From: Streptomyces sp. NBC_00190
Lineage (GTDB): Bacteria > Actinomycetota > Actinomycetes > Streptomycetales > Streptomycetaceae
Direction: 5' to 3'
Length of the DNA stretch: 64,000 bases
NCBI RefSeq assembly: GCF_036203305.1
Contig: NZ_CP108131.1
Coordinates: 4,092,001 to 4,156,000 of the forward strand
Position 1 is the stretch's first letter, and each line of letters opens with the position of its first letter. Positions 39,520 through 47,723 of the stretch are shown in pieces. The position numbers were made by a program, and so were the translations under genes. The notes beneath the pieces are model-generated. The model was not told the origin of the DNA and did no database searches. It saw only the letters and a list, made by a program, of their open reading frames with translations.

Positions 39520-40353
39520 GTGAGCGAGCAGACCGAGCAGACAGTCCCTGGCGAATCCGGCGAAGTGGGCGAGGAGCGTCCCGAGGCGCGCCTGGAGCGG
39601 GCCGTGCGGGCCGCCGAGCAGGCGCTGATCGAGTTCGAGATCGCGGTGGAGACCTTCCGGGTCGAGGTGGAGAACTTCTCCCGCCTGCACCACCAGAAGC
39701 TCGGCCCGATGTACTCGCGCCTCGACGAGCTGGACGCGCTGATCGCCGAGGCGAAGGCGGCCCGTACCGGGGATCCCGAGGACCTGCGGCGTGCGCGGGA
39801 CGCGCGGTCGCTGGTGATGCCGATGCCCGGGGTGGACGAGCTGTTCCACGACTGGCTTGGCTCGGACGGGATCTCCGACGACGCGGCCGCGATGCTCACC
39901 GACCGGCCCGTGCGGCCGCCGGAGCGGGTGCGCCCCTCGGAGGAGGTGCGCCGCCTCTACCGCGAGCTGGTCCGCAAGGCCCACCCGGACCTCGCGCAGG
40001 ACGACGCGGAGCGGGAGCGCCGCGACGCCTTCATCGCGCGGGTCAACGCGGCGTACGGGCGGGGCGAGGAGCAGCTGCTGCGCGAGCTGGCCGAGGAGTG
40101 GGCTGCCGGTCCGGCGCCCGAGGAGGCGGCGCCGGGTGGGAGCGGGGAGCTCTATGCCCGCCTGGAGTGGCTGGCGCGCCGCAAGGAGCTGCTGTCGCTG
40201 GTGGCCAAGGAGCTGGAGGACAGTGCCATCGGGTCGATGCTGAGGATGGCCCCCGAAGACCCGGACCGGCTGCTGGAGGAGATCGCGGAGCAGCTGCTGG
40301 CGCAGGTCTCCGAGCGCGAGGCGGAGCTGGCCGCGGAGCTCGCCGCGCAGTGA
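39520..40353 (+). CDS. J-domain-containing protein
   Basis: A 277-aa helical protein with a J-domain near its middle: RRLYRELVRKAHPDLAQDDA contains the HPD motif needed to stimulate DnaK ATPase. The N-terminal 90 residues form a coiled coil (ARLERAVRAAEQALIEFEIA), and the C-terminal part is another long coiled coil (LYARLEWLARRKELLSLVAK ELEDS). There are no zinc or Gly/Phe regions, so this is a class C J-protein of unknown client. GTG 39520 is preceded by TAGGCT and six bases, the leaderless pattern. Confidence 0.85.
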   Translation: MSEQTEQTVPGESGEVGEERPEARLERAVRAAEQALIEFEIAVETFRVEVENFSRLHHQKLGPMYSRLDELDALIAEAKAARTGDPEDLRRARDARSLVMPMPGVDELFHDWLGSDGISDDAAAMLTDRPVRPPERVRPSEEVRRLYRELVRKAHPDLAQDDAERERRDAFIARVNAAYGRGEEQLLRELAEEWAAGPAPEEAAPGGSGELYARLEWLARRKELLSLVAKELEDSAIGSMLRMAPEDPDRLLEEIAEQLLAQVSEREAELAAELAAQ

Positions 40354-40446
40354 CGGGGTCGGGGTCCGGGGCGCCGTCGGGGCTGAATCTTGCCGGGCGC
40401 GTCGGATAGGTTGGCAGCAGATCCGTGACGAGAGAAGGCGACAGCT

Positions 40447-40791
40447 ATGAACTTCGGACCGCTTCCCTCGGTGGACGCAGCCGCGGTGCCCTCCGAAGGC
40501 TTTGTCCTCGACGTCCGTGAGGACGACGAATGGGCTGCCGGGCATGTCGAGGGTGCTCTGCACATCCCGATGAGCGACTTCGTGGGCCGCTTCGGTGAGC
40601 TGACGGAGGCCGTCGAGGACGGCCGCCGGGTGTACGTGATGTGCCGGGTCGGCGGCCGCTCCGCGCAGGTGACCCAGTACCTGGTGCGCCAGGAGATCGA
40701 CGCGGTGAACGTCGACGGCGGCATGCAGGCCTGGGACGGCGCCGGTCGCCCCATGGTGACGGACAGCGGGACCCCGGCCTTCGTGCTGTAG
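40447..40791 (+). CDS. Rhodanese-like sulfurtransferase
   Basis: A single-domain rhodanese of 114 aa. VLDVREDDEWAAGHVEGALH IPMSD and the active loop YVMCRVGGRSAQ with catalytic Cys66 are intact, followed by INAVNVDGGMQAW-like NVDGGMQAWDGAGRP. It would transfer sulfane sulfur, with an unknown acceptor. ATG follows GAGAGAAGG. Its stop lies 15 bases from the convergent acyl-CoA dehydrogenase stop. Confidence 0.92.
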   Translation: MNFGPLPSVDAAAVPSEGFVLDVREDDEWAAGHVEGALHIPMSDFVGRFGELTEAVEDGRRVYVMCRVGGRSAQVTQYLVRQEIDAVNVDGGMQAWDGAGRPMVTDSGTPAFVL

Positions 40792-40806
40792 ACGCCGTAG
40801 CTGTTG

Positions 40807-41955
40807 TCAGGCGAGGGGGTGGGCGGCCAGCAGGTCGCCCAGGGCCTCCTCGTGCGCGGCGGCCGGGCCGAGCTGGAGTTCCAGCTGTTTGGCCCACGCG
40901 TGGTAGCGGTGCAGCGGGTAGTCGGTGTCGGCGCCGAAGCCGCCGTGCAGGTGCTGGGCGGTCTGCACGACCCGGCGTACGCCCTCCGAGGCCCAGATCT
41001 TGGCGACGGCGACGTCACCGGAGCTCGGCAGCGGGCCACCGGCGACGCCGGTCGCCGCGTCGAGCCGCCAGGCGGCCTGCCAGAGGGTGACCTCCATGGC
41101 GCGCAGGTCGATGTAGCGGTCGGCGGCCTGGACGGCGACGGCCTGGAAGGTGGCCACCGGGAAGCCGAACTGCTCGCGCTTGCTCGTGTATCGGCTGGTC
41201 ATGGTGAGGACGCCCTCGCCGAGGCCGAGCGCGAGGGCGCAGGTCCCGGTGGCGAGGAGCTGGCGGAGCCGGTCCCAGGCGCCGGGTGCGTCGATGAGGT
41301 GCGCGGAGGCCACCCGTACGCCGTCCAGGGCGAGTTCGGCGAGCCGCTCGCCGCTGGTGGAGACCTGTTCGGCGAGGGCGAGGCCTTCCGCGGTGCGCGG
41401 GACGAGCGCGAGGACGGCCTCGCCCTCCCCGGTGTGGGCGGGTACGGCGATCCAGTCGGCGCCGTGCGCCCAGGGGACGGCGGTCTGTGTGCCGTCCAGG
41501 ATCCAGTCGCCCCCACTGCCCTCGCGGCGGGCGACGACGGCGAGTTCGGCCGGGTCGTGGCCGGAGCGGCCGTGCGCGGCGGCGGTGAGTACGAGGCTTC
41601 CGCTACCGGCGCCGGGCAGCAGGGCGGCGGCCAGTTCGGGGCTGCCGTGGGCCTGTACGGCCATAGCGGTGGCGCAGTGTTCCAGCAGCGGCACCCGGGC
41701 CAGTACCTTCGCGGCTTCGCGCAGCACCAGGCACAGGGCGATGGCGTCCAGGCCGGCGCCGCCGTGCTCCTCGGAGAGGACCAGGCTCAGCAGGTCGGAT
41801 CCTGCGAGCCTGGCCCACAGCCGGCGGTCGAAGTCGTCGGCGACGGCCCCCGGGGTGAGTGCGGGACTGGGCACGCCGTCGGGTGCGACGTCCGCGAACA
41901 CGGCCCTGGCCGCCTCGACGGCCGCCTGCTGCTCCTCGGTGAAGGTGAAGTCCAC
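40807..41955 (-). CDS. Acyl-CoA dehydrogenase family protein
   Basis: Flavoenzyme predicted to form the 2,3 double bond of an acyl-CoA. The 382-aa product starts MDFTFTEEQQAAVEAARAVF, has LVLSEEHGGAGLDAIALCLV LREAAK, the FAD/substrate region and the C-terminal QHLHGGFGADTDYPLHRYHA. In this last motif the position usually holding the catalytic Glu after GGxG is not Glu, as in some FadE subunits that act as heterodimers, so activity alone is uncertain. GTG 41955 follows GGGAGGA. It reads with the paa genes and has its own palindromic control region upstream. Confidence 0.9.
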   Translation of the reverse strand: MDFTFTEEQQAAVEAARAVFADVAPDGVPSPALTPGAVADDFDRRLWARLAGSDLLSLVLSEEHGGAGLDAIALCLVLREAAKVLARVPLLEHCATAMAVQAHGSPELAAALLPGAGSGSLVLTAAAHGRSGHDPAELAVVARREGSGGDWILDGTQTAVPWAHGADWIAVPAHTGEGEAVLALVPRTAEGLALAEQVSTSGERLAELALDGVRVASAHLIDAPGAWDRLRQLLATGTCALALGLGEGVLTMTSRYTSKREQFGFPVATFQAVAVQAADRYIDLRAMEVTLWQAAWRLDAATGVAGGPLPSSGDVAVAKIWASEGVRRVVQTAQHLHGGFGADTDYPLHRYHAWAKQLELQLGPAAAHEEALGDLLAAHPLA

Positions 41956-41977
41956 TGCCGGTCCTCCCGTTCTGATC

Positions 41978-42006
41978 TGACGGTGCGTCAAGATAGAACA
42001 GGTTCT
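41978..42006. promoter_or_regulatory. Two palindromes upstream of the acyl-CoA dehydrogenase gene
   Basis: TGACGGTGCGTCA (41978-41990; arms TGACG/CGTCA, three-base spacer) and AGAACAGGTTCT (41995-42006; arms AGAAC/GTTCT). Both sit 23-51 bases before the start codon in an 84-bp gap, where a repressor of the dehydrogenase gene would bind. Confidence 0.6.
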
Positions 42007-42039
42007 TTGAAATGGACAGGCCCGGAAAATGGACAGGGC

Positions 42040-43140
42040 CTACCGGTCGAAGTCGATCTCCACTTCCTCCGTCACCGGGTGCGACTGGCAGGCCAGTACG
42101 AACCCGGCCTCCGTCTCCTCCGCCTCCAGCGCGAAGTTCCGCTCCATCCGGACCTCTCCCGTCACCAGGAACGCCCGGCAGGTGCCGCACACCCCGCCCT
42201 TGCAGGCGTACGGGGCGTCCGCGCGGTTGCGGAGCACCGCGTCCAGCAGGGATTCCCCGTCCTGGACCGGCCAGGTACCGGAACGGCCGTCGAGCCGTGC
42301 GGTGACCCGCCCGTGGGAGGGGGCGGGCCCGGACGCGGCGCGGGCCGGCGCCGTGATGTCCTCGACGTGGAAGATCTCCTCGTGCACCCGGGTCCGTGCG
42401 ACGCCGAGTGCGCCCAGGGTCCGCTCCGCACCCTGGACCAGGCCGTACGGTCCGCACAGGAACCAGCCCGTCACGTCGGCCACCGGCAGCAGCGCGGGCA
42501 GCAGGGCGGCCAGGCGCTCCTCGTCCAGGCGCCCCGAGGGCAGTCCGGACTCCTGCTCCTCCCGGGAGAGGACCGTGACCAGCTGGAACCGCGCCGGATA
42601 GCGGTCCTTGAGGTCGGCGACCTCCTCCAGGAACATCGTCGACGCCGCCGTACGGTCGCTGCGCACGAGGCAGAAGCGGGCGTCGGGGCGGGCGGCCAGC
42701 AGGCTCGCCGCGATGGACAGCACGGGGGTGATCCCGCTGCCGCCGACGATCGCCGCGTAGTGCGCGGCGGCGGGGGCGGCGGCCGGGTCCAGGACGAACC
42801 GGCCGGCCGGGACCATCACGTCCAGCACGTCGCCGGCGGCGATCTCCTTGTGCGCGAAGGTGGAGAACTCGCCGCCCTCCACGAGCCGCACTCCGACCTG
42901 CAGCTGTGCCGGGCCCGGGCCGTCCGGCCCCGGGGCGGGGGAGCAGATCGAGTAGGTGCGCCGGATCTCCTCGCCCTCTGCGGCGGTGCGTCGCAGGGTG
43001 AGGTGCTGGCCGGGGGCGTGCCGGTAGTCCTCGCGCAGCTCCTGCGGGACCCGGAGGGTCAGAGCCACCGAGTCGTCGGTGAGCCGGTCGACTGCCGCCA
43101 CCGTCAGCGGGTGGAACGCGCCGTGGCGGGGTGCGGCCAT
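42040..43140 (-). CDS. paaE: Phenylacetyl-CoA epoxidase reductase subunit PaaE
   Basis: Passes electrons from NADPH to the PaaA diiron centre. The 366-aa product has a FAD-binding FNR module (RRTYSICSPAPG), NAD(P)-binding YAAIVGGSGITPVLSIAASL and LCGPYGLVQG, and a C-terminal plant-type 2Fe-2S ferredoxin domain with the cysteines in CKGGVCGTC and a distal ACQSHP. All expected parts are present. It is the last gene of the leftward paaABCDE operon and starts directly after the paaD stop. Confidence 0.96.
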   Translation of the reverse strand: MAAPRHGAFHPLTVAAVDRLTDDSVALTLRVPQELREDYRHAPGQHLTLRRTAAEGEEIRRTYSICSPAPGPDGPGPAQLQVGVRLVEGGEFSTFAHKEIAAGDVLDVMVPAGRFVLDPAAAPAAAHYAAIVGGSGITPVLSIAASLLAARPDARFCLVRSDRTAASTMFLEEVADLKDRYPARFQLVTVLSREEQESGLPSGRLDEERLAALLPALLPVADVTGWFLCGPYGLVQGAERTLGALGVARTRVHEEIFHVEDITAPARAASGPAPSHGRVTARLDGRSGTWPVQDGESLLDAVLRNRADAPYACKGGVCGTCRAFLVTGEVRMERNFALEAEETEAGFVLACQSHPVTEEVEIDFDR

Positions 43141-43647
43141 CTACAGCTCCTTGAAGTGGTCGAACGGTTCGCGGCAGGCGGTGCAGCGGCGCAGCGCCTT
43201 GCATGCGGTGGAGGAGAACCGGCTGAGCAGCTCGGTCTCGGTCGATCCGCAGTTCGGGCAGCGGACCGACAGGGTGAGCGGGACCGGCCCGCCGGCCGCG
43301 TGGGGGCGCGGCGGGGCGATGCCGAACTCGGCGAGCTTGCGTCGGCCCTCGGCGCTGATGTCGTCGGTCGACCAGGCGGGGGCCAGCACGGTGGTCACCT
43401 GCACCTCGGGTATGCCGTGGCCGGTGAGGGCCCGCTCGATGTCGGCGGACATGGCCTCGATGGCGGGGCAGCCGGTGTAGGTGGGGGTGAGGGTGACCTC
43501 GGCGCGGCCGTCCTCGTGCACCCGCACTCCGCGCACCACGCCGAGCTCGCCGAGGGTGAGCACGGGCAGCTCGGGGTCCGGTACGGAGCCGGCCAGCTCG
43601 GCCAGCTCGGCCTCCAGGCGGGTCGTCCCTGCGTCGGCGGTCACCAT
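43141..43647 (-). CDS. paaD: Phenylacetyl-CoA epoxidase assembly protein PaaD
   Basis: A 168-aa DUF59 (MIP18-like) protein that helps mature iron centres of the epoxidase. DUF59 core: LAGSVPDPELPVLTLGELGV, TLTPTYTGCPAIEAMSADIE. The C-terminal zinc ribbon has CPNCGSTETELLSRFSSTAC and CTACREPFDHFKEL. ATG 43647 overlaps the paaC end by seven bases. Confidence 0.95.
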   Translation of the reverse strand: MVTADAGTTRLEAELAELAGSVPDPELPVLTLGELGVVRGVRVHEDGRAEVTLTPTYTGCPAIEAMSADIERALTGHGIPEVQVTTVLAPAWSTDDISAEGRRKLAEFGIAPPRPHAAGGPVPLTLSVRCPNCGSTETELLSRFSSTACKALRRCTACREPFDHFKEL

Positions 43648-44384
43648 GACGCCCCCGGATGGCTGCGGTGCAGGTGCTGCATCTCGGCGATCAGCCGGCC
43701 GAAGGGCTCGGTGTGCAGGCCCTGCCGTCCGGCTCCGGCCGCCCAGGCGCCGGTGCGCGGCCCCTCGGGCAGTGCGAGCGCGGCCCGCTCCAGTACGCCG
43801 GTCAGCGAGGCGAGCCAGCGCTGCTCCAGCGCGGCCCAGTCCAGGCCGTCGAGCCCCTCCACCGGCTGGAACATCTCGCCGGTGTACTTCCACAGGGCGT
43901 CCAGGGCGGCCCGCATGCGGCCGTGGCTCTCCTCGGTGCCGTCGCCGAGCCGCAGGGTCCACTGCTCGGCGTGGTCGCGGTGGTACGCGGTCTCCTTGAC
44001 GGCCTTGGCCGCCAGCGGGGCGATCGGGCCGTTCCCGCGCGCCAGTTCCCCGTAGAGCTCGTGCTGGTAGAGGGAGAAGTAGAGCTGCCGGGCGATGGTG
44101 TGGGCGAAGTCGCCGTTCGGCTGCTCGACCAGCTGGAGGTTGCGGAAGGAGCGCTCCTCGCGCAGGAACGCCAGCTCGTCCTCGTCGCCGGCCATGGACA
44201 GCAGGATGCGGGCCTGGCCGAGCAGGTCGAGGGCGATGTTGGCGAGCGCGACCTCCTCCTCCAGGACCGGGGCGTGCCCCGCCCATTCGCCGAGGCGGTG
44301 GGAGAGGATCAGGGCGTCGTCGCCGAGGGCGAGGGCCGCCGCCGTGGCCGCGGTGGTCGCTGCGGTGGTGTCGGTGCCGGTCAC
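43641..44384 (-). CDS. paaC: Phenylacetyl-CoA epoxidase subunit PaaC
   Basis: Structural, ferritin-like partner of PaaA. The 247-aa product shows ALGDDALILSHRLGEWAGHA PVLEEEVALANIALDLLGQA, HTIARQLYFSLYQHELYGEL, VKETAYHRDHAEQWTLRLGD and AEMQHLHRSHPGASW at the end. The GTG start overlaps the paaB stop (GTGA). Confidence 0.95.
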   Translation of the reverse strand: MTGTDTTAATTAATAAALALGDDALILSHRLGEWAGHAPVLEEEVALANIALDLLGQARILLSMAGDEDELAFLREERSFRNLQLVEQPNGDFAHTIARQLYFSLYQHELYGELARGNGPIAPLAAKAVKETAYHRDHAEQWTLRLGDGTEESHGRMRAALDALWKYTGEMFQPVEGLDGLDWAALEQRWLASLTGVLERAALALPEGPRTGAWAAGAGRQGLHTEPFGRLIAEMQHLHRSHPGASW

Positions 44385-44665
44385 AGGTGGCTCACCCCCT
44401 CCGGGATGTCGTAGAACGTCGGGTGCCGGTAAGGCTTGTCGGCGGACGGGGCGAAGAACGGGTCCCGCTCGTCCGGCGAGGAGGCGGTGATCTCGGTTGA
44501 GGGCACCACCCAGATCGAGATGCCCTCGTTGCGCCGGGTGTAGAGGTCGCGGGCGTTGCGCAGGGCCATCTCCGCGTCGGGGGCGTGCAGGCTTCCCGCG
44601 TGCGTGTGCGACAGACCGCGCCGCGAGCGCACGAACACCTCCCACAGTGGCCAGTTCTGCGTCAT
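44381..44665 (-). CDS. paaB: Phenylacetyl-CoA epoxidase subunit PaaB
   Basis: A 94-aa small subunit that holds the PaaAC complex together. Typical sequence: [41 protein letters not shown] and [13 protein letters not shown]. The ATG overlaps the paaA stop (ATGA) and its stop overlaps the paaC GTG. Confidence 0.95.
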   Translation of the reverse strand: MTQNWPLWEVFVRSRRGLSHTHAGSLHAPDAEMALRNARDLYTRRNEGISIWVVPSTEITASSPDERDPFFAPSADKPYRHPTFYDIPEGVSHL

Positions 44666-45699
44666 ACCCGTGCCTCCTCGTTCTTCTCGGCGTGCTGTGC
44701 CGCCTGCTTCTCCGCATACGCCGCGGCCGCGTCGCGCACCCAGGCGCCTTCCTCGTGGGCCCGGCGGCGCTGGCTTATGCGCTGCTCGTTGCACGGGCCG
44801 TTGCCCTTGAGCACGTTCCAGAACTCCGCCCAGTCGATGGCGCCGAAGTCGTGGTGCCCACGCTCCTCGTTCCACTTCAGGTCCGGGTCGGGCAGGGTCA
44901 GGCCGAGGGCCTCGGCCTGCGGGACGGCGATGTCGACGAACCGCTGGCGCAGCTCGTCGTTCGAGTGCCGCTTGATCCGCCAGGCCATCGACTGCGCCGA
45001 GTGGGCCGACTCGTCGTCCGGCGGGCCGAACATCATCAGCGAGGGCCACCACCAGCGGTCGACCGCGTCCTGGGCCATCGCGTGCTGCGCCTCGGTGCCC
45101 TTGGACAGGGTCATGAGGAGCTCGAAGCCCTGGCGCTGGTGGAAGGACTCCTCCTTGCAGATCCGGACCATGGCGCGCGCGTACGGCCCGTAGGAGCAGC
45201 GGCAGATCGGTACCTGGTTGGTGATCGCCGCGCCGTCCACGAGCCAGCCGATGGCGCCGACGTCGGCCCAGGTCAGGGTCGGGTAGTTGAAGATCGAGGA
45301 GTACTTCTGCTTGCCCGCGTGGAGCTTGTCGAGCAGCTCGTCGCGGCTGGTGCCGAGGGTCTCGGCCGCGCTGTAGAGGTACAGCCCGTGGCCGGCCTCG
45401 TCCTGCACCTTGGCCATCAGGATCGCCTTGCGGCGCAGCGAGGGCGCGCGGGTGATCCAGTTGGCCTCGGGCTGCATTCCGATGATCTCGGAGTGGGCGT
45501 GCTGGGCCATCTGGCGGACGAGGGAGGCGCGGTACTCCTCGGGCATCCAGTCGCGCGGTTCCACGCGCTCCTCCGCCGCGACGGCCGCGTCGAAGGCCGC
45601 CGCGAGCTGTGCGCCCAGATCAGCAGCCATGTCCGTCCCATCCGTCCCGTCTGTCCCGAGGGCCGTTTCCGGCCCCGTCTCCGGGGTCACTGCAACCAT
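44662..45699 (-). CDS. paaA: Phenylacetyl-CoA epoxidase catalytic subunit PaaA
   Basis: Diiron oxygenase subunit that epoxidises the aromatic ring of phenylacetyl-CoA. The 345-aa product carries [40 protein letters not shown] with iron-binding Glu and His, [18 protein letters not shown] with the second Glu/His set, and [20 protein letters not shown]. It is the first gene of paaABCDE. The ATG at 45699 is used; MAADLG (45630) is a possible shorter start. A PaaR-type palindrome lies 50 bases upstream. Confidence 0.96.
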   Translation of the reverse strand: MVAVTPETGPETALGTDGTDGTDMAADLGAQLAAAFDAAVAAEERVEPRDWMPEEYRASLVRQMAQHAHSEIIGMQPEANWITRAPSLRRKAILMAKVQDEAGHGLYLYSAAETLGTSRDELLDKLHAGKQKYSSIFNYPTLTWADVGAIGWLVDGAAITNQVPICRCSYGPYARAMVRICKEESFHQRQGFELLMTLSKGTEAQHAMAQDAVDRWWWPSLMMFGPPDDESAHSAQSMAWRIKRHSNDELRQRFVDIAVPQAEALGLTLPDPDLKWNEERGHHDFGAIDWAEFWNVLKGNGPCNEQRISQRRRAHEEGAWVRDAAAAYAEKQAAQHAEKNEEARV

Positions 45700-45748
45700 C
45701 CCGGCCCCTTGTCAGTGTTTGTCGGCTGGCCGTCTTCCCACCCGACCG

Positions 45749-45762
45749 ACCGATCGTTCGGT
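45749..45762. promoter_or_regulatory. PaaR-type operator before paaA
   Basis: ACCGATCGTTCGGT, which fits ACCGNNCGNNCGGT, the core I recall for PaaR of Corynebacterium. An 18-base stretch around it (AACCGAACGATCGGTCGG, minus strand) is repeated exactly upstream of paaN. Confidence 0.75.
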
Positions 45763-45846
45763 TCATCCTCTTCAATGGTGAGACGGCGGCCCGTAGGGTG
45801 TCAACCTCTGAGGTCAACCCTGTGGAAGCCGGACGATCGGGGCGGG

Positions 45847-46509
45847 ATGGATTCGAACGAGCACGAGCCCGCCGGAGGGGCCGCTCCTCCACCCCCGCGG
45901 GCGCCCGGAATGGCGGGTCTGTCCACCCCGTACCGGATCGTCGCCGCGCTCGCCCTCGGGGTCCTCGCGGTCGCCGCCTGCGGGCATCTCGCGCTGGTGT
46001 TCCTCCACGTCGCCCCGGCGAACACGGTGAGCCGGCAGCAGGCGAAGACGGTCGACGGCTGGATCTACCCCGAGTTCGAACAGAACTGGAAGCTCTTCGC
46101 CCCCAACCCGCTCCAGCAGAACATCGCGGTGCAGGTGCGCGCCCAGGTACGCACCGCCGGCGGCGAGCTCACCACCACCGGCTGGCGGGACCTGAGCGCC
46201 GAGGACGGCGCGGCCATCCGGCACAGCCTGCTGCCGAGCCACACGGAACAGAACGAGCTCCGCCGGGCCTGGGACTTCTTCACCGGATCCCACGACGAGG
46301 ACAACAAGCCGATCGGCGAGCGCGGCACGCTGTCCGAGGCGTACCTGCGGCGGATCGCGGTGAACCGGCTCACCCCGGCGTACCCCGGCGGGCACGTCCT
46401 GCGGATCCAGCTGCGCTCCGCGACGCGGGCGGTGGACGCGCCCGAGTGGAGCGGCGAGGCGACCGACACCCAGACCTACTACCGGGAGCTGCCGTGGTGG
46501 ACGGTGTGA
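45847..46509 (+). CDS. DUF5819 family protein
   Basis: A 220-aa protein of unknown function. A Pro-rich start (GGAAPPPPRAPGMAGLS) precedes one membrane helix (IVAALALGVLAVAACGHLAL VFLHV) and an extracytoplasmic domain with WIYPEFEQNWKLFAPNPLQQ NIAVQVRAQVR, GWRDLSAEDGAAIRHSLLPS and LRRIAVNRLTPAYPGGHVLR IQLRS, ending YYRELPWWTV. The next gene (HTTM) starts inside its 3' end. I recall DUF5819 and HTTM genes being paired in Streptomyces, which suggests one process. It is divergent from paaA. Confidence 0.88.
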   Translation: MDSNEHEPAGGAAPPPPRAPGMAGLSTPYRIVAALALGVLAVAACGHLALVFLHVAPANTVSRQQAKTVDGWIYPEFEQNWKLFAPNPLQQNIAVQVRAQVRTAGGELTTTGWRDLSAEDGAAIRHSLLPSHTEQNELRRAWDFFTGSHDEDNKPIGERGTLSEAYLRRIAVNRLTPAYPGGHVLRIQLRSATRAVDAPEWSGEATDTQTYYRELPWWTV

Positions 46510-47675
46510 GGCTCCGGGCCTCCGCGGGGCGGGCGCTGGCGAAGGTCACCGGGCGGGCCCTGGGCCCGTACCAGAGCGCCGTGATCCGCATCGGTTTCGC
46601 CGGGACCTGGCTCTTCTTCCTGCTGCGCGAGTTCCCGAACCGCGGGGAGATGTACGGGCCGGACGGGCCGTGGAGCTGGGAGCTGGCACAGCGGCTGACC
46701 GCCTCCAACGGGGCCTTCACGGTGCTGATGTGGTCCGATTCGGCGGTGTGGTTCGAGATCGTCCACGCGGTGGCCGTGCTGGCGAGCGTGGGGCTGCTGC
46801 TGGGCTGGCGGACGCGCGCCATGTCCGTGGTGTTCATGGTCGGGGTGCTCTCGCTGCAGAACCGCAGCGTGTTCATGGGTGACGGCGGCGACAACGTCAT
46901 CCACCTCATGGCGGTCTACCTGGTGCTGACCCGGTGCGCGCAGGTGTGGTCACTGGACGCGCGACGGGCCCGGCTGCGGGGGTCGGCTTCCGCCGGGGCC
47001 GCCGGGCCGGTGCTGTGGACGGTGCTGGGCGCGGCGTTCGCGTACGGGGCCGTGACCGGGGAGTTCGGTTACGGCTGGCTGGCGGCCTTCGCGGCGGTCT
47101 GGGTGGTCTGCGCGCTGTGGTGGGTGGTGGACCGGTACGACCGGGAGGGCGAGGGGCGCGCGACGCTCGACGTGCTGGCCAACCTGCTGCACAACGCGGG
47201 GATGCTGGTGATCATGGCGGAGGTCTGCCTGATCTACGCGACGGCGGGCTGGTACAAGATCCAGGGCTCGCGGTGGCAGGACGGGACGGCGCTGTACTAC
47301 CCGCTGGGGCTCGACTACTTCACCCCGTGGCCGGGCCTGTCGGCGCTGCTGGCGGGCAGCGGGACGCTGGTCATGCTGCTGTCGTACGGGACGGTGGCGG
47401 TGCAGGTGGCGTTCCCGTTCACCGTGTTCAACCGGCGGATCAAGAACGTGCTGCTGGGCGTGATGATGCTGGAGCACGCCGGGATCGCGGTCCTGCTGGG
47501 CCTGCCGTTCTTCTCTCTGGCGATGATCACCGCCGACGCGGTGTTCCTGCCGACGGTGTTCCTGGTTTGGCTGGGTGCCCGGGCCGCAGCGCTGCGGCCC
47601 CGCCGGATTCCGGGCCGGCCGGCCCCGTCGGACGCCGAACCGGCCCCGGTGGCCGCCGGGGCCGCCCTGACCTGA
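46497..47675 (+). CDS. HTTM domain membrane protein (vitamin K carboxylase-like)
   Basis: A 392-aa multi-pass membrane protein with the HTTM domain shared with vitamin K-dependent gamma-carboxylase. It starts with YQSAVIRIGFAGTWLFFLLR EFPNRGEMYGPDGPWSWELA, later LQNRSVFMGDGGDNVIHLMA VYLVLTRC, IYATAGWYKIQGSRWQDGTA LYYPLGLDYFTPWPGL and NRRIKNVLLGVMMLEHAGIA. There is no soluble carboxylase lumenal domain, so carboxylase activity is not implied. Start is uncertain: GTG 46497 has GGGAG eight bases upstream, 46494 and 46506 are alternatives. Confidence 0.87.
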   Translation: MDGVRLRASAGRALAKVTGRALGPYQSAVIRIGFAGTWLFFLLREFPNRGEMYGPDGPWSWELAQRLTASNGAFTVLMWSDSAVWFEIVHAVAVLASVGLLLGWRTRAMSVVFMVGVLSLQNRSVFMGDGGDNVIHLMAVYLVLTRCAQVWSLDARRARLRGSASAGAAGPVLWTVLGAAFAYGAVTGEFGYGWLAAFAAVWVVCALWWVVDRYDREGEGRATLDVLANLLHNAGMLVIMAEVCLIYATAGWYKIQGSRWQDGTALYYPLGLDYFTPWPGLSALLAGSGTLVMLLSYGTVAVQVAFPFTVFNRRIKNVLLGVMMLEHAGIAVLLGLPFFSLAMITADAVFLPTVFLVWLGARAAALRPRRIPGRPAPSDAEPAPVAAGAALT

Positions 47676-47711
47676 CCTGCGGCGCCGTCTTCCGGGGCTC
47701 CGCCCGGACCG

Positions 47712-47717
47712 TAGGGT
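47712..47717 (+). promoter_or_regulatory. Leaderless-type -10 element before the TrmH gene
   Basis: TAGGGT six bases before the ATG at 47724, with no Shine-Dalgarno between. The same layout occurs before the histidine kinase gene (35563-35568) and the J-domain gene (TAGGCT 39508-39513). Confidence 0.6.
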
Positions 47718-47723
47718 CGGGGT

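Noticed and set aside
40804..44055. A 1083-codon plus-strand frame across the paa region
   Set aside because: It runs opposite the clear paaC, paaD, paaE and acyl-CoA dehydrogenase genes and has no recognisable domain.
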